Shown here one piece after another: positions 11,835-21,403 of a DNA stretch of 64,000 nucleotides. The DNA is from an uncultured Tolumonas sp. (lineage in GTDB: Bacteria; Pseudomonadota; Gammaproteobacteria; Enterobacterales; Aeromonadaceae). The notes under the pieces were generated by a model that was not told the origin of the DNA, made no database searches, and saw only the letters and a program-made list of their open reading frames with translations. Each line of letters opens with the position of its first letter. Position 1 is the first letter of the stretch. The DNA is taken from NCBI RefSeq assembly GCF_963678185.1, contig NZ_OY782757.1:3128001-3192000 (forward strand). Direction: 5' to 3'. Position numbers and translations under genes: made by a program.

Positions 11835-11875
11835 GTCGCGTCAACCTGAGTGTGAATATTGGTTAAGGTGAAAAT

Positions 11876-12712
11876 GTGCGACAGGCGCGATTAGCTTCCG
11901 ATGAGCAGGATCCAGCGCCGGTTGAAAGCCGCAGGCAAATTGCGGAAACGACAACTCGTACCCGTGGCGAATTTATATTCGGGTTTGTGTTTTTTGTTTC
12001 GGTTGTTGCCGGGCTTTGGTCAACGGCCACAGACATTCGCCGCTGGTTGTTTGATGAAGACAAAATTCCAGTGAGCGGATTAGTAGTACAGGGTGATCTG
12101 GAGTATGTCAGCACAGAGGAAGTCCGTAAGGTGCTGGCAGAAAATCCCCAGACCAACAACTTTTTTAAGCTGGATGTTAATCAGCTGCAAAAAGAGGTTG
12201 AAGCGTTACCGTGGGTTTATCAGTCTTCTATTCGTAAGCGCTGGCCCGCACTACTGTATGTTTATGTCGTTGAGCAAACTCCCTGTGCATTATGGGGAAA
12301 CGACCGGTTGCTTAGTATTCGTGGCACGATATTTCAGGCGCCGCGAGACAGATTAAAGAAACCGCTGGTGCAACTTTCCGGCCCGGATGAAATGGCCGGT
12401 AAAGTTTGGGAACAATACCAGCAGTTTGAACGATTACTGGCATTAAACGGATACCACGTAGCGTCGGTACATATGACCAATCGCCATTCGTGGGAAATTC
12501 AGTTAGTTTCCGGGCCGAAATTGATTCTTGGCCGGAATGACATGCTAGTTAAATTACAACAGTTTATTGATGTTTATCCGAAGTTGGAAAATAGAGAACT
12601 GATTGATTATCTCGATCTTCGCTATGACACCGGGATAGCCGTCAGATGGAAACAACAAGAAGGGAGTGGTGATGACCAAAACCCCAGACAGAAATCTAAT
12701 AGTCGGGCTTGA
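11876..12712 (+). CDS. ftsQ: Cell division protein FtsQ
   Basis: Bitopic divisome protein that recruits FtsL and FtsB. The 278-residue product has a cytoplasmic N-terminus, a membrane segment at about residues 32-48 (FIFGFVFFVSVVAGLW), a POTRA domain (IPVSGLVVQGDLEYVSTEEV) and the FtsQ beta domain with WPALLYVYVVEQTPCALWG and YLDLRYDTG. The start is a GTG preceded by AAGGTG at 11865-11870 with 5-base spacing; a GTG at 11869 is out of frame and soon stops. The 3' end overlaps ftsA by about 40 bases. Confidence 0.94.
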   Translation: MRQARLASDEQDPAPVESRRQIAETTTRTRGEFIFGFVFFVSVVAGLWSTATDIRRWLFDEDKIPVSGLVVQGDLEYVSTEEVRKVLAENPQTNNFFKLDVNQLQKEVEALPWVYQSSIRKRWPALLYVYVVEQTPCALWGNDRLLSIRGTIFQAPRDRLKKPLVQLSGPDEMAGKVWEQYQQFERLLALNGYHVASVHMTNRHSWEIQLVSGPKLILGRNDMLVKLQQFIDVYPKLENRELIDYLDLRYDTGIAVRWKQQEGSGDDQNPRQKSNSRA

Positions 12713-13928
12713 TATAGGTACAACCAAAATTGCGGTTTTGGTTGGTGAAGTGTTGCCTGATGGAGAGGTCAATATTGTTGGTCTGGGTACCCATGCTGCC
12801 AAAGGTATGGATAAAGGTGGTGTCAACGATCTTGAGTCCGTCGTTAAGTCTTTGCAGCGTGCGGTAGAAGAAGCCGAAATGATGGCACAGTGCCATATTT
12901 CTTCTGTCTTCCTTGGTATTTCCGGAAAACATATTGAATGCCGTAACGAAAAAGGCATTGTACCCATCTCTGATGAAGAGGTAACACAGGACGATGTGGA
13001 TAATGTTATTCACACGGCTAAGTCTGTCCGTTTACCGGAAGAACACCGGGTATTGCATGTCATCCCGCAAGAGTATTCCATCGATTATCAGGAAGGGATC
13101 AAAAATCCAATTGGTCTGTCCGGTGTGCGGATGGGAGCCAAAGTTCATCTGATCACTTGCCATAACGATATGGCCCGAAACATTGAAAAATGTGTGGAAC
13201 GGGTTGGATTAAAAGTCGATCAAATCATCTTCTCTGCACTGGCATCTAGTTATGCAGTGTTAACTGATGATGAAAAAGAATTAGGTGTGTGCGTTGTTGA
13301 TATCGGTGGCGGTACCATGGATATGGCCATCTTTACCGGCGGTGCATTACGTTACAGTAAGGTGATACCTTATGCTGGTCAGGCAGTCACCAGCGATATT
13401 GCTTACGCATTTGGTACGCCTCCGGTCGACGCTGAAGCAATCAAAATGCGCTACGGTTGTGCTTTAGGCCGTTTAGTCAGCAAAGAAGATACGATTGAAG
13501 TACCTAGTGTTGGTGGTCGCCCCGCGCGTAGCTTACAGCGACAAACACTGGCAGAGGTCATTGAACCACGCTACAGCGAATTGTTGGGGATGGTTCATGA
13601 TGAGATTATGCGCGTCCAGTCAGATCTTCGATCACAGGGCGTGAAACATCAGCTGGCTGCCGGTGTGGTTTTAACTGGCGGCGCAGCTGAGATAGAAGGA
13701 ATTGTCGAGTGTGCCGAGCAGGTATTCCAATGCCAGGTGCGGATCGGCCATCCGACCAATATTAGAGGCCTCACTGATTATGTAGAAGCACCTGCTTATG
13801 CAACTGCAGTGGGGTTATTGCAATACGGTAAATTGCATCAAGGACAAACCGTGGTGGATGTACGTGAAAAAGCCAGTGTGACTGGCTGGTTCAAACGTGT
13901 CACTAATTGGTTAAAAGGCGAATTCTAG
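12672..13928 (+). CDS. ftsA: Cell division protein FtsA
   Basis: Actin-like ATPase that tethers FtsZ filaments to the membrane. ATG 12672 is chosen because AGGGAG ends 5 bases before it and the product then begins MTKTPDRNLIVGLDIGTTK, like E. coli MIKATDRKLVVGL; a GTG at 12666 would add two residues. Actin-fold blocks are VGLDIGTTKIAVLVGE, VVDIGGGTMDMAIF and LTGGAAEIEG. The C-terminus VTNWLKGEF is the amphipathic membrane-targeting helix. It is nested against ftsQ and followed by ftsZ after 36 bases. Confidence 0.97.
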   Translation: MTKTPDRNLIVGLDIGTTKIAVLVGEVLPDGEVNIVGLGTHAAKGMDKGGVNDLESVVKSLQRAVEEAEMMAQCHISSVFLGISGKHIECRNEKGIVPISDEEVTQDDVDNVIHTAKSVRLPEEHRVLHVIPQEYSIDYQEGIKNPIGLSGVRMGAKVHLITCHNDMARNIEKCVERVGLKVDQIIFSALASSYAVLTDDEKELGVCVVDIGGGTMDMAIFTGGALRYSKVIPYAGQAVTSDIAYAFGTPPVDAEAIKMRYGCALGRLVSKEDTIEVPSVGGRPARSLQRQTLAEVIEPRYSELLGMVHDEIMRVQSDLRSQGVKHQLAAGVVLTGGAAEIEGIVECAEQVFQCQVRIGHPTNIRGLTDYVEAPAYATAVGLLQYGKLHQGQTVVDVREKASVTGWFKRVTNWLKGEF

Positions 13929-13964
13929 TTTTTGCGAAGGCAAAACCAAGGCGGAGAGATAATC

Positions 13965-15122
13965 ATGTTTACATTTGAACCGGTTGGCAGTCAGGGTGAT
14001 GACGCACTTATTAAAGTAATCGGCATCGGTGGCGGTGGTGGTAACGCAGTAGAGCATATGCTGCGTGAAAACATCGAAGGTGTTCACTTTGTTGCTGTCA
14101 ATACTGATGCTCAAGCATTACGTAATTCAGGTGCTGAAACCACAATTCAGATTGGTGCTAATATCACCAAAGGGTTAGGAGCCGGTGCTAATCCAGATGT
14201 AGGTCGTGAAGCTGCACTGGAAAATCGTGATGAAATCCGTCAAATGCTGACAGGTTCTGACATGGTCTTTATCGCCGCTGGTATGGGCGGTGGTACAGGT
14301 ACTGGTGCTGCACCGGTCATTGCCGAAGTAGCGAAAGAGCTGGGCATTCTGACTGTTGCAGTGGTAACCAAGCCGTTCAATTTTGAAGGCAAAAAGCGTA
14401 TGAGTTATGCGCTGCAAGGTATCGATGAATTGTCAAAGCATGTTGATTCGTTGATCACTATTCCTAACGATAAACTGCTGAAAGTGTTAGGTCGTGGCGT
14501 CAGCCTGTTGGATGCGTTCAAAGCTGCCAACAACGTATTGCTGGGTGCAGTACAAGGTATTGCTGAACTGATCACTCGTCCTGGTTTGATCAACGTTGAC
14601 TTCGCAGACGTGCGTACCGTAATGCGCGAAATGGGTACTGCGATGATGGGTACTGGCTCTGCGCGTGGAGATGATCGTGCAGAAGAAGCAGCTGAAAAAG
14701 CGATTTCCAGCCCACTGCTGGAAGATATCGATTTGGCTGGTGCTAAAGGTATTTTGGTCAACATCACTGCTGGTCTTGATGTCACCATGGAAGAGTTTGA
14801 AACTGTGGGTAACGCAGTTAAAGCGTTCGCGTCTGAAAATGCAACTGTGGTTGTTGGTGCGGTTATCGACCCATCTCTGGAAGATGAATTGCGTGTGACT
14901 GTCGTTGCAACAGGTATCGGTAATGAACGTAAACCAGATATTACGCTGGTTAAAAACTCACAGAAAGCTGTTGAACGTCCAATGCGTCCAATGATGCATG
15001 AAACTCATGCACCGCGTTACGATGAACGTGTTATGCAGCAGACTGTGAATGCTGAACCGCAACCGCGCAGTGAACCAGATTATCTGGATATTCCTGCCTT
15101 TTTGCGTAAGCAGGCTGATTAA
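13965..15122 (+). CDS. ftsZ: Cell division protein FtsZ
   Basis: Tubulin-like GTPase that forms the Z ring. ATG 13965 is preceded by GGAGAG at 13953-13958 and gives a 385-residue protein starting [10 protein letters not shown]; an upstream in-frame start at 13932 lacks a suitable ribosome-binding site. The GTP-binding loop GGGTGTG is at residues 108-114, and the T7 loop region [11 protein letters not shown] is present. The C-terminal [14 protein letters not shown] peptide, which binds FtsA and ZipA, is essentially identical to E. coli. Confidence 0.98.
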   Translation: MFTFEPVGSQGDDALIKVIGIGGGGGNAVEHMLRENIEGVHFVAVNTDAQALRNSGAETTIQIGANITKGLGAGANPDVGREAALENRDEIRQMLTGSDMVFIAAGMGGGTGTGAAPVIAEVAKELGILTVAVVTKPFNFEGKKRMSYALQGIDELSKHVDSLITIPNDKLLKVLGRGVSLLDAFKAANNVLLGAVQGIAELITRPGLINVDFADVRTVMREMGTAMMGTGSARGDDRAEEAAEKAISSPLLEDIDLAGAKGILVNITAGLDVTMEEFETVGNAVKAFASENATVVVGAVIDPSLEDELRVTVVATGIGNERKPDITLVKNSQKAVERPMRPMMHETHAPRYDERVMQQTVNAEPQPRSEPDYLDIPAFLRKQAD

Positions 15123-15220
15123 TCTGTCGAACAAAGCTAAATAAACAGTGCATGCTATGCTAAGTGTATAGCTGCACAAAAATTAGCATCAATATGGCAG
15201 CTATGTTACAGTTGACGGAC

Positions 15221-15232
15221 GAGCTATAGCTC
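15221..15232. repeat. Perfect 12-bp palindrome upstream of lpxC
   Basis: GAGCTATAGCTC lies 25 bases before the lpxC start, just after a TTGACG at 15212-15217, and is followed by an A-run. It could be an operator or a structured part of the lpxC leader. No function can be assigned from sequence. Confidence 0.4.
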
Positions 15233-15257
15233 AAAAAAGTCTGTGGTGGGGATATTT

Positions 15258-16181
15258 ATGATTAGACAACGTACGCTCAAGCAACTAGTTCACGCAACCG
15301 GAGTTGGTTTACACTCTGGTCGTAAGGTGTCGCTGACGTTCCGTCCTGCGCCAGTTAATACTGGTATCATCTATGTCAGAACCGATCTGCAACCTGAAGT
15401 GGAATTAAAAGCTGACGCGCAGTTTGTGCGTGATACCGTGCTGTGTACGGCATTGGTTAACGAACAAGGTGTGCGCATTTCCACGGTTGAACATTTATCT
15501 GCCGCATTAGCAGCGTTAGGTATCGACAATTTATATGTCGAAGTTGATGCGCCTGAAGTGCCAGTAATGGATGGCAGTGCGCATCCATTTATTTATCTGT
15601 TGCAATCAGGTGGTATTGAAGAGCAATCCTTACCAAAACAATTTATTCGTATTAAAAAGACGGTACGAGTAGAAGATGGTGATAAATGGGCCGAATTTTC
15701 GCCTTATCATCGCGGTTTCCGTATGGATTTGCAGATTGACTTCCGTCATCCGGTTTTTGATAAACAGAACCAACATCTGGTGTTGGATTTTTCTGGCAGC
15801 AAATTTGCTAAAGAAATCAGCCGTGCAAGAACGTTTGGTTTCATGAAAGATATTGAGTATCTGCATTCACAAAATCTGGCGCTCGGCGGCAGTTTAGACA
15901 ACGCAGTTGTGCTGGACGATTACCGCGTGCTAAATGAAGAAGGTTTGCGTTACGAAGATGAATTCGTGAAGCACAAAATGCTGGATGCAATCGGTGATTT
16001 GTATATGTGTAATCACAGCATTTTAGGCCAGTTCAAAGCTTATAAAACGGGCCATGCAGTAAATAATAAATTACTGCGTGCGATGTTAGCTGATGCTGAA
16101 GCGTGGGAAATGGTGACCTTTGAAGAGGCTGCCGCTAAATCTCCAATCGCTTATTTTGGTACCAAACTCGTTTTAGCTTAA
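15258..16181 (+). CDS. lpxC: UDP-3-O-acyl-N-acetylglucosamine deacetylase LpxC
   Basis: Zinc-dependent deacetylase that makes the committed step of lipid A synthesis. ATG 15258 has GGGGA at 15248-15252 and gives [21 protein letters not shown], aligning with E. coli from its first residue; an in-frame GTG at 15243 is rejected. STVEHL carries the zinc ligand His79, and [12 protein letters not shown] carries the second histidine and the aspartate. The 307 residues match the family. It follows ftsZ after 135 bases and is closed by a strong terminator. Confidence 0.98.
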   Translation: MIRQRTLKQLVHATGVGLHSGRKVSLTFRPAPVNTGIIYVRTDLQPEVELKADAQFVRDTVLCTALVNEQGVRISTVEHLSAALAALGIDNLYVEVDAPEVPVMDGSAHPFIYLLQSGGIEEQSLPKQFIRIKKTVRVEDGDKWAEFSPYHRGFRMDLQIDFRHPVFDKQNQHLVLDFSGSKFAKEISRARTFGFMKDIEYLHSQNLALGGSLDNAVVLDDYRVLNEEGLRYEDEFVKHKMLDAIGDLYMCNHSILGQFKAYKTGHAVNNKLLRAMLADAEAWEMVTFEEAAAKSPIAYFGTKLVLA

Positions 16182-16200
16182 GTTCATATTCTTAAATACA

Positions 16201-16234
16201 CAAAGCACCGGTTCTCCGCCCGGTGCTTTGTCGT
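16201..16234 (+). terminator. Rho-independent terminator after lpxC
   Basis: An 11-bp perfect stem, CAAAGCACCGG pairing with CCGGTGCTTTG, has an 8-base loop and is followed by TCGTTTC. It separates lpxC from secA. The remaining 190 bases to secA contain no plausible secM-like secretion monitor ORF. Confidence 0.8.
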
Positions 16235-16426
16235 TTCTAGTGCTGACAATAGCAGACTCGAAAGTCTGGTTATGGTAATCTTTCTGCATCGCAAACATGG
16301 CATTCCCGATATTCTTTCCTTGAATACTAGGTTTTGTGTCCCCATATATCGCGTAATGGTATTAGAAATTCCGAATCGCTGCCCGTAAGGGTGGAAAATA
16401 ATCAATAGCCTGAGAGTTGGGTAATA

Positions 16427-19150
16427 ATGATCACCAAACTATTTACCAAGATCATTGGTAGTCGTAATGACCGCACAGTAAAAGCACTAAAAAAAATAGT
16501 TAAACAAATCAATGAACTGGAGCCTCAATTCGCTTCTCTGGCTGATGTTGATTTACAAGCAAAAACTGCTGAGTTCCGTCAACGATTGCAGCAGGGTGAA
16601 GAGCTAGAGTCTTTATTACCCGAAGCCTTTGCTACCGTACGTGAAGCATCTAAACGTGTATTTGAAATGCGTCATTTTGATGTGCAGTTGATGGGCGGCA
16701 TGGTGCTGAACAACAACCAAATCGCGGAAATGAAGACAGGTGAAGGTAAAACACTCACTGCTACGTTACCAGCATACCTAAATGCATTGACCGGACGTGG
16801 TGTGCATATTGTTACAGTAAACGATTATTTGGCTCGCCGTGACGCGGAATGGAGCCGTCCATTGTTTGCTTTTCTTGGTATGACAGTCGGTTGTAATTTA
16901 CCCGGTATGAGTCATGAAGAGAAACAAGAAGGTTATGCTTGTGACATCACCTACGGGACCAATAATGAATTTGGTTTCGACTATCTACGCGACAACATGG
17001 CTTTTGCTGCAGAGCAGCGCGTTCAGCGTCCACTTTATTATGCACTAGTGGACGAAGTCGACTCCGTATTAATTGACGAAGCCCGTACACCATTGATTAT
17101 CTCTGGTGCGGCAGAAGACAGCTCTGAGCTGTATATCAAGATCAACACCCTGGTTCCGTTGTTACAAAAACAAGACAAAGAAGACTCTGAAGAATACCAG
17201 GGTAATGGCCATTACACCGTAGATGAAAAAGCCCGTCAGGCTTATTTGACAGAAAATGGACAAATTTTTGTTGAAGAATGGCTGAAACAACAAGGCCTGA
17301 TGACAGCTGAAGATTCGTTATTCTCTGTTGCCAACATTACGCTGTTACATCATGTTAATGCGGCATTACGTGCTAATACTTTGTTTGAACGTGATGTTGA
17401 TTACATCGTTAAAGATGATGAAGTCGTTATCGTTGATGAACATACCGGCCGTACTATGGCTGGACGTCGTTGGTCAGAAGGTTTGCATCAAGCCATCGAA
17501 GCCAAAGAAGGCGTAAAAATTCGTAATGAAAACCAGACACTGGCCTCGATTACTTTCCAGAACTATTTCCGCTTATATGAAAAACTGGCTGGTATGACCG
17601 GGACTGCGGATACTGAAGCCTATGAGTTCCAGCAGATTTATGGCTTGGAAACGGTAGTATTACCGACTAATCGTCCAATGATCCGCGATGATATGGGCGA
17701 TCTGGTTTATCTCACAGAACAAGAAAAATACGCCGCTATTATTGAAGATATTAAAATCCGTGTAGCAGAACAACGTCCAGCACTTGTTGGTACTATCTCG
17801 ATTGAAAACTCAGAACTGTTGTCTAATATCCTGACGAAAGAAGGGATTGAGCATAAAGTACTGAATGCTAAGTTCCATGCACAAGAAGCGCAGATCATCG
17901 CTCAAGCTGGTCGTCCAAGTGCGGTAACTATTGCTACCAATATGGCTGGTCGTGGTACCGATATCGTATTGGGTGGTAGCTGGCAAGCTGAGATCGATGA
18001 ATTAGAAAACCCAACAGCGGAACAGATCGCTGCTATCAAAAATGCATGGCAGCAACGTCATGATGCTGTGATTGCAGCTGGTGGTTTACACATTATTGGT
18101 ACCGAGCGTCATGAATCTCGCCGTATTGATAATCAGCTGCGTGGTCGTTCAGGCCGTCAAGGTGATCCAGGATCTTCACGTTTTTATCTGTCCATGGAAG
18201 ACAGTTTGATGCGTATCTTCGCCTCTGACCGCGTCAGCGGCATGATGAAAAAACTGGGGATGGAACATGGCGAAGCTATTGAACATCCTTGGGTGAGCAA
18301 AGCAATCGAGAATGCACAGCGTAAAGTGGAAGGTCGTAACTTTGATATTCGTAAAAACTTGCTTGAATTCGATGATGTTGCCAATGACCAACGTAAAGTA
18401 GTTTATGAACAGCGTAATGAATTATTAGAAAGTGCTGATATTTCCGCCACTATTCATATGATCAAAGCCGATGTTATCAACCGTATGATTGATCAGTACA
18501 TCGCGCCACATTCACTGGATGAAAGCTGGGATATTGCTGGCTTAGAACTGCGTTTACGTGCTGATTTTGCTATCGATCTTCCGATCGCTCAGTGGATCAA
18601 AGATGATGATAAGTTATACGAAGAAAAGATTCGTGAACGTGTTATCGACGAAATTGAAGCCAGTTATGCACGTAAGGAAGAACTAGCTGGTCATGAAGTA
18701 TTGCGTCAATTTGAAAAATCAGTGATGTTACAAACGCTGGATAATCTGTGGAAAGAGCATTTGGCCGCTATGGATCATCTGCGTCAGGGCATTCATCTAC
18801 GTGGTTATGCACAAAAAAACCCGAAACAGGAATACAAACGTGAGGCATTTGAATTATTTACTCAAATGCTGGAAAACCTGAAGCAACAGGTTGTAAGTAT
18901 TGTATGCCGAGTTCAGGTACAAGAACCGGATGTTGATGCGATTGAAGAACAACGCCGTCAATCAGAAGCAACGCAAGTACGTACTTATAGTCATGAAGAA
19001 ACCAATGCACTTGCTGAAAATGATGCAGGATCAGAACAAGATCCAAGTGCTGAGCCGTTTGTACGTGATAGCGTCAAAGTGGGACGAAATGATCCGTGTC
19101 CTTGCGGTTCCGGCAAAAAATACAAACATTGCCATGGTAAGTTAGACTAA
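16427..19150 (+). CDS. secA: Preprotein translocase ATPase SecA
   Basis: Motor ATPase that drives unfolded preproteins through SecYEG. The 907-residue product has Walker A MKTGEGKT at 102-109, the [15 protein letters not shown] Walker B region, the preprotein cross-linking domain, [13 protein letters not shown] and [13 protein letters not shown] of the second nucleotide-binding fold. The C-terminal zinc-binding tail is [14 protein letters not shown]. In E. coli secA is regulated by secM translational arrest, but no secM is present here. Confidence 0.98.
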   Translation: MITKLFTKIIGSRNDRTVKALKKIVKQINELEPQFASLADVDLQAKTAEFRQRLQQGEELESLLPEAFATVREASKRVFEMRHFDVQLMGGMVLNNNQIAEMKTGEGKTLTATLPAYLNALTGRGVHIVTVNDYLARRDAEWSRPLFAFLGMTVGCNLPGMSHEEKQEGYACDITYGTNNEFGFDYLRDNMAFAAEQRVQRPLYYALVDEVDSVLIDEARTPLIISGAAEDSSELYIKINTLVPLLQKQDKEDSEEYQGNGHYTVDEKARQAYLTENGQIFVEEWLKQQGLMTAEDSLFSVANITLLHHVNAALRANTLFERDVDYIVKDDEVVIVDEHTGRTMAGRRWSEGLHQAIEAKEGVKIRNENQTLASITFQNYFRLYEKLAGMTGTADTEAYEFQQIYGLETVVLPTNRPMIRDDMGDLVYLTEQEKYAAIIEDIKIRVAEQRPALVGTISIENSELLSNILTKEGIEHKVLNAKFHAQEAQIIAQAGRPSAVTIATNMAGRGTDIVLGGSWQAEIDELENPTAEQIAAIKNAWQQRHDAVIAAGGLHIIGTERHESRRIDNQLRGRSGRQGDPGSSRFYLSMEDSLMRIFASDRVSGMMKKLGMEHGEAIEHPWVSKAIENAQRKVEGRNFDIRKNLLEFDDVANDQRKVVYEQRNELLESADISATIHMIKADVINRMIDQYIAPHSLDESWDIAGLELRLRADFAIDLPIAQWIKDDDKLYEEKIRERVIDEIEASYARKEELAGHEVLRQFEKSVMLQTLDNLWKEHLAAMDHLRQGIHLRGYAQKNPKQEYKREAFELFTQMLENLKQQVVSIVCRVQVQEPDVDAIEEQRRQSEATQVRTYSHEETNALAENDAGSEQDPSAEPFVRDSVKVGRNDPCPCGSGKKYKHCHGKLD

Positions 19151-19170
19151 TATAGTTATAAAAATATCTA

Positions 19171-19194
19171 AAGGCGACTTCGGTCGCCTTTTTG
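19171..19194 (+). terminator. Rho-independent terminator after secA
   Basis: AAGGCGAC pairs with GTCGCCTT around a TTCG tetraloop and is followed by TTTG. It lies 20 bases after the secA stop and 15 bases before the mutT start, so mutT transcription may depend on read-through or on a promoter inside secA. Confidence 0.85.
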
Positions 19195-19209
19195 TTAACA
19201 GGAATATGT

Positions 19210-19614
19210 ATGAAACAAGCATGGGTCGCAGTGGGTGTTATTTATGATCCTAAACATGGATATTTTATTTGTCGCCGGGCAACGCATCAGCATCAGGGCG
19301 GAAAATGGGAATTTCCGGGCGGCAAAGTTGAATTAGAAGAGACGGTTCAACAGGCGTTACAAAGAGAATTACAGGAAGAGATTGGCATTAATGTAACAGC
19401 AGCTGAGCCTTTATTGGTTATCGAGCATAATTATAGCGATAAATCGGTAAAGCTCGATGTATGGTTAGTCACTGAATTTACAGGTAAAGCTCAAAGTTTA
19501 GAGGGTTTAGAAGATCGCTGGGTAAAGTTCAATGAACTAAGCCAACTCGATTTTCCTGATGCAAACAGACCGATCATTGATATTTTACGTAAACGAACAG
19601 AAGAGCTTATTTAG
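19210..19614 (+). CDS. mutT: 8-oxo-dGTP diphosphatase MutT (Nudix)
   Basis: Nudix hydrolase that removes 8-oxo-dGTP from the nucleotide pool. ATG 19210 gives 134 residues with the Nudix box at residues 38-60 (GGKV..E.....AL.REL.EEIGI). FPGGKVE and the conserved W of KWEF are present. The reading frame could open further upstream at a TTG inside the terminator, but ATG with AACAGGA upstream is preferred. It converges on yacG and overlaps it by 4 bases. Confidence 0.9.
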   Translation: MKQAWVAVGVIYDPKHGYFICRRATHQHQGGKWEFPGGKVELEETVQQALQRELQEEIGINVTAAEPLLVIEHNYSDKSVKLDVWLVTEFTGKAQSLEGLEDRWVKFNELSQLDFPDANRPIIDILRKRTEELI

Positions 19615-19826
19615 TCTTGATCTAATAATTCCAGATCTTCAGGTGATAATTGTAGCGCTACCATTTCTGAGGTTGAGTCGTTTTCATCTGCGATCCGACG
19701 TTCTTCACTGAACCATTCCCCAAGATCAATGAGACGGCAACGCTCGCTGCAAAATGGTCGATAGCTATTTTCAGTGATCCAACTAACCAATTTACTGCAA
19801 GTGGGGCATTTAACTTCCAAGATCAT
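19611..19826 (-). CDS. yacG: DNA gyrase inhibitor / zinc-binding protein YacG
   Basis: A 71-residue zinc-ribbon protein with CPTC at residues 8-11 and [17 protein letters not shown] at 27-43, the diagnostic YacG pattern. In E. coli it binds GyrB and inhibits gyrase. It lies downstream of coaE on the minus strand; the zapD gene that usually separates them in enterics is absent, with only 75 bases between. Its 3' end overlaps that of mutT. Confidence 0.93.
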   Translation of the reverse strand: MILEVKCPTCSKLVSWITENSYRPFCSERCRLIDLGEWFSEERRIADENDSTSEMVALQLSPEDLELLDQD

Positions 19827-19901
19827 TACCTCTGAAAAAGCTTATTAGGTACTACTAGCCAGATAATTATATCATATTGAAAATCGTATGTTGTTGGTCA
19901 G

Positions 19902-20507
19902 TTAATTCTTAGTTGCTAGTGAGAGATAGGTTTGGTGTAGTTTATTGATCGCATTTTGACGTTGTTCGGATGTTACGTTATCACCATTAAATAGAATGTC
20001 ATCCGCGAGAGTTAATCGTTTTTGACGTGGGCACTGCGAGGATATGATTGCCTGAACTTGTGCTTCTGTCGTGTTATCTCGCTGCATAGTCCGTCGGATT
20101 TGTGTTGCTTCATCAACATCGATCACCAATGTTCGTTGTACCAATGACTGCAGATTATTTTCAAACAGTAGTGGCACCATCAGTATGCAGTAAGGGCCGA
20201 TGGCTTCCTGGCATTGTTGTAGCATTCGTTGACGAATTAATGGATGCAGCAGGTCATTAAGCCATTGTCGTGCTTGTTCATCGGCAAATACTTTATCGCG
20301 TAGCTGGCGACGATCTAATGACCCATCCGTGAGTAATATTGATTCACCAAAATAATCGGATATTGCTTTTAAAGCCAATTCTCCAGGTTGTACGACTTTT
20401 CGGGCGGTTCGGTCTGCATCAATACATGGCACACCAAGCTCAATGAAATACTGAGCGACCGTTGATTTTCCGGAGCCAATACCACCAGTAAGACCAACAA
20501 TAAACAT
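19902..20507 (-). CDS. coaE: Dephospho-CoA kinase CoaE
   Basis: Last enzyme of coenzyme A biosynthesis, phosphorylating dephospho-CoA. The 201-residue product has a P-loop GGIGSGKST at residues 8-16, DADRTARKVVQPG at the substrate site, and MVPLLFE and RDNTTEAQ blocks. The start codon shares one base with the pilD stop (TGATG), so it is translationally coupled to pilD, the usual pilBCD-coaE arrangement of many gammaproteobacteria. Confidence 0.96.
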   Translation of the reverse strand: MFIVGLTGGIGSGKSTVAQYFIELGVPCIDADRTARKVVQPGELALKAISDYFGESILLTDGSLDRRQLRDKVFADEQARQWLNDLLHPLIRQRMLQQCQEAIGPYCILMVPLLFENNLQSLVQRTLVIDVDEATQIRRTMQRDNTTEAQVQAIISSQCPRQKRLTLADDILFNGDNVTSEQRQNAINKLHQTYLSLATKN

Positions 20508-21388
20508 CAGCTGATCAACCCTAGATACCAGTTGGTTATCTGGTTACCCCAGAGTAATGCGATCCAGCCGGCAATCGCTAGGTAAGGACCAAAAGGCATC
20601 GGTTTACCTTGTTGTTGTTGTTTCATTAGGATTAGTGTAATGCCTAATACGGCACCAACGCAGGATGATAAGATCAATATTAGCGGAAGAGACTGCCAAC
20701 CTAACCAAGCACCCAAGGCGGCAAGTAATTTGAAATCACCGTACCCCATGCCTTCTTTACCGGTAAGTAGTTTGAATGCCCAGTAAAGTGACCAGAGCAC
20801 CATATAACCAGCAATGGCTCCAATTACGGCGTCAGTCAAAGGAACGAACTGTTGTGACAAGTTAAGTAGTAAACCAATCCAGAGTAAAGGAAGGGTTAAT
20901 TGGTCCGGTAATAATAATTTATCAAGATCAATGAAAGTTAATGCTAACAATATCCACGTTAGTAGTAATGCTCCGGCCAAAGTTAAACTAGGTGGGTAAT
21001 ATAAAGCGACAGCCGTGGATGCTAATGCACACAATAACTCAACCAGTGGATAACGGGCACTGATCGGCTGATGACATGCACTGCAACGTCCTTTTAGGAA
21101 TAACCAACTGAATAGTGGGATATTTTCTGCGGCTGTGATCTTATGACCACAATGCGGGCAAGCTGAACGGGGCAAGAACAGGTTATAACGTTCTGCGGTA
21201 ACAGTGTCATTGCTGCTATCGTTATTAGCGAAATAGTCTTGATATTCCTGCTGCCAACTACGCTCAAGCATAATAGGGAAACGGTGAATCAAGACATTTA
21301 AAAAACTACCAACCAGTAGAGAGAATAAGCCTAACAGGAAAAAATATAGCCAGTGATACTGGCTATAAAGCATAAAAATCAGATCCAT
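20507..21388 (-). CDS. pilD: Type IV prepilin peptidase / N-methyltransferase PilD
   Basis: Inner-membrane aspartyl protease that cleaves the leader of prepilins after glycine and methylates the new N-terminus. The 293 residues carry a zinc-binding cytoplasmic loop with C77PHC80 and C102SAC105. The two catalytic aspartates lie in FIDLDKLLLPD (Asp154) and GYGDFK (Asp218). Seven or eight hydrophobic segments are seen. It should process PilA here and the minor pilins encoded at 35-38 kb, which share the leader motif. Confidence 0.95.
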   Translation of the reverse strand: MDLIFMLYSQYHWLYFFLLGLFSLLVGSFLNVLIHRFPIMLERSWQQEYQDYFANNDSSNDTVTAERYNLFLPRSACPHCGHKITAAENIPLFSWLFLKGRCSACHQPISARYPLVELLCALASTAVALYYPPSLTLAGALLLTWILLALTFIDLDKLLLPDQLTLPLLWIGLLLNLSQQFVPLTDAVIGAIAGYMVLWSLYWAFKLLTGKEGMGYGDFKLLAALGAWLGWQSLPLILILSSCVGAVLGITLILMKQQQQGKPMPFGPYLAIAGWIALLWGNQITNWYLGLIS

Positions 21389-21403
21389 GAATAACCAACT
21401 AAA

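Noticed and set aside
16184-16405. Minus-strand 73-codon frame between lpxC and secA as a gene or secM substitute
   Set aside because: It runs antisense through the lpxC terminator and has no signal-peptide or arrest-motif features.
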